From contig JAQSYC010000120.1 in NCBI GenBank assembly GCA_029256345.1, positions 1 to 5,611 on the forward strand: a DNA stretch of 5,611 nucleotides, read 5' to 3'. The stretch comes from Clostridia bacterium (lineage in GTDB: Bacteria; Bacillota; Clostridia; Lachnospirales; Cellulosilyticaceae). This document shows positions 5,184 to 5,611 of the stretch, piece after piece (the first letter of the stretch is position 1; each line of letters starts with the position of its first letter). The translations under genes were made by a program, and so were the position numbers. The notes beneath the pieces were generated by a model that saw only the letters and a list, made by a program, of their open reading frames with translations, did no database searches and was not told where the DNA came from.

Positions 5184-5190
5184 AAAGGAG
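5184..5190 (+). promoter_or_regulatory. Shine-Dalgarno AAAGGAG that fixes a TTG start
   Basis: AAAGGAG (5184-5190) lies 8 nt before TTG at 5199-5201. The frame opened by that TTG reads (M)FGYVTPLKDELKIREY, the expected beginning of DUF5685-type proteins, whereas the first in-frame ATG is 40 codons later, beyond the conserved CGLC motif. The SD has the same AAAGGAGTG sequence as that of the upstream gene. Confidence 0.8.
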
Positions 5191-5198
5191 TGTTTTAA

Positions 5199-5611
5199 TT
5201 GTTTGGTTATGTAACTCCTTTAAAAGATGAACTTAAAATACGTGAGTACACTACTTTTAAAAGCTATTACTGTGGACTTTGCTTTCATCTCAAAAAAGAA
5301 TTTGGCAATCTGCCACGTATGACACTTAACTATGATATGACTTTTTTGGCTGTGCTCCTAGACAGCCTGACTGATAAAGAGTCTACTATTCAAATGAAAA
5401 AGTGTATGACCAGTCCTATTAAAAAAAAAGCTGTTATCTTAGATAATGAGGCCTTAACCTATGCTGCAAATATGAATGTAGCGCTGGTTTATTATAAATT
5501 ACTAGATGACGCAGCAGATAATAAGAGTCTAAAAAGTAAAATCTTGGCAGCTGTTCTTTCTTTTTATAAAAAGAACTTTTCATCTGATATACTTACTGTT
5601 AATGCGGTCAT
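5199..5611 (+). CDS. DUF5685-type protein, 3' end off the window
   Basis: 137 codons are visible from a TTG start and no stop is met before the edge. The N-terminus FGYVTPLKDELKIREYTTFK followed by SYYCGLCFHLKKEFG (22-36) is characteristic of DUF5685 family proteins as I remember them. Visible candidate functional residues are Cys25 and Cys28 (CGLC), His30, Cys69 (KKCMTSP, where the family often has a Cys near His-Pro), and an aspartate motif DDAAD (103-107) inside YYKLLDDAAD, of the DDxxD form. The remainder is helical and soluble with no signal peptide. The family's reaction is unknown to me; the DDxxD recalls trans-prenyltransferase-type metal-binding helices, which is inference from a short motif only. 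It is the second gene of the plus-strand operon, 25 nt after the polycysteine protein. A nine-A run at 5421-5429 encodes KKK without disturbing the frame. Confidence 0.85.
   Translation, partial: MFGYVTPLKDELKIREYTTFKSYYCGLCFHLKKEFGNLPRMTLNYDMTFLAVLLDSLTDKESTIQMKKCMTSPIKKKAVILDNEALTYAANMNVALVYYKLLDDAADNKSLKSKILAAVLSFYKKNFSSDILTVNAV

Noticed and set aside
4989..5198. Frame of Ala/Val-rich codons overlapping the polycysteine tail
   Set aside because: TGC repeats read one base off give GCT (Ala) runs; the Cys frame has the SD, the TPR and the family tail.
5421..5429. Nine-A homopolymer as a programmed slippage site or sequencing error
   Set aside because: The frame stays open with plausible protein on both sides, and no truncated or alternative product is indicated.
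1..5611. CRISPR arrays, insertion sequences, tRNA or rRNA genes, riboswitches
   Set aside because: No regularly spaced direct repeats, no transposase-like frames with terminal repeats, and no recognisable RNA gene or riboswitch core was seen on either strand.

Overview
The window is AT-rich bacterial DNA. Strong purine-rich Shine-Dalgarno sites, tightly packed gene strings, an SLH plus glycoside hydrolase family 18 (GH18) secreted protein, a cytidylate-kinase-like protein and a DUF5685-type protein all point to a low-GC Gram-positive anaerobe of the class Clostridia, probably close to Lachnospirales. That placement is inference from protein character; there is no rRNA here. A candidate SigD (flagellar sigma) promoter near the left edge suggests a motile organism.

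Layout, left to right. (1) 1-295, minus strand: the first ~98 codons of an unrecognised acidic protein whose 3' end lies off the window, preceded by a SigD-like promoter. (2) 296-471: intergenic, holding that promoter and an intrinsic terminator of the next unit. (3) 472-3818, minus strand: a four-gene operon read right to left. It has a sigma-A-like promoter, then a cytidylate-kinase-like P-loop protein, an acidic conserved hypothetical protein, a helical hypothetical protein and an exported SLH/GH18 glycosidase-like protein. Gene gaps are 8 to 15 nt and Shine-Dalgarno sites sit on or beside the preceding stop codons, so translation is probably coupled. (4) 3863-4532, minus strand: a one-gene unit with its own terminator, encoding a strange protein with a 40-residue almost purely Asp/Glu block followed by a Lys/Arg- and Cys-rich half with a CGCGCGCGC core. 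(5) 4533-4753: a 221-bp divergent control region with a 12-bp perfect palindrome, a 10-bp inverted repeat and candidate promoters on both strands. (6) 4754-5611, plus strand: a small TPR-like protein ending in a polycysteine tail, then a DUF5685-type protein (TTG start) that runs off the right edge.

The most interesting part is 3900-5611. Two unrelated, extremely cysteine-rich small proteins are transcribed divergently from one control region, and the second is in an operon with a DUF5685-type protein that carries a CxxC and a DDxxD motif. The TPR/Cys-tail protein looks like a version of a Clostridia family that normally starts with a DnaJ domain; here that domain is absent. Together they could be a metal-, redox- or spore-related module, but the sequence alone does not decide the function.
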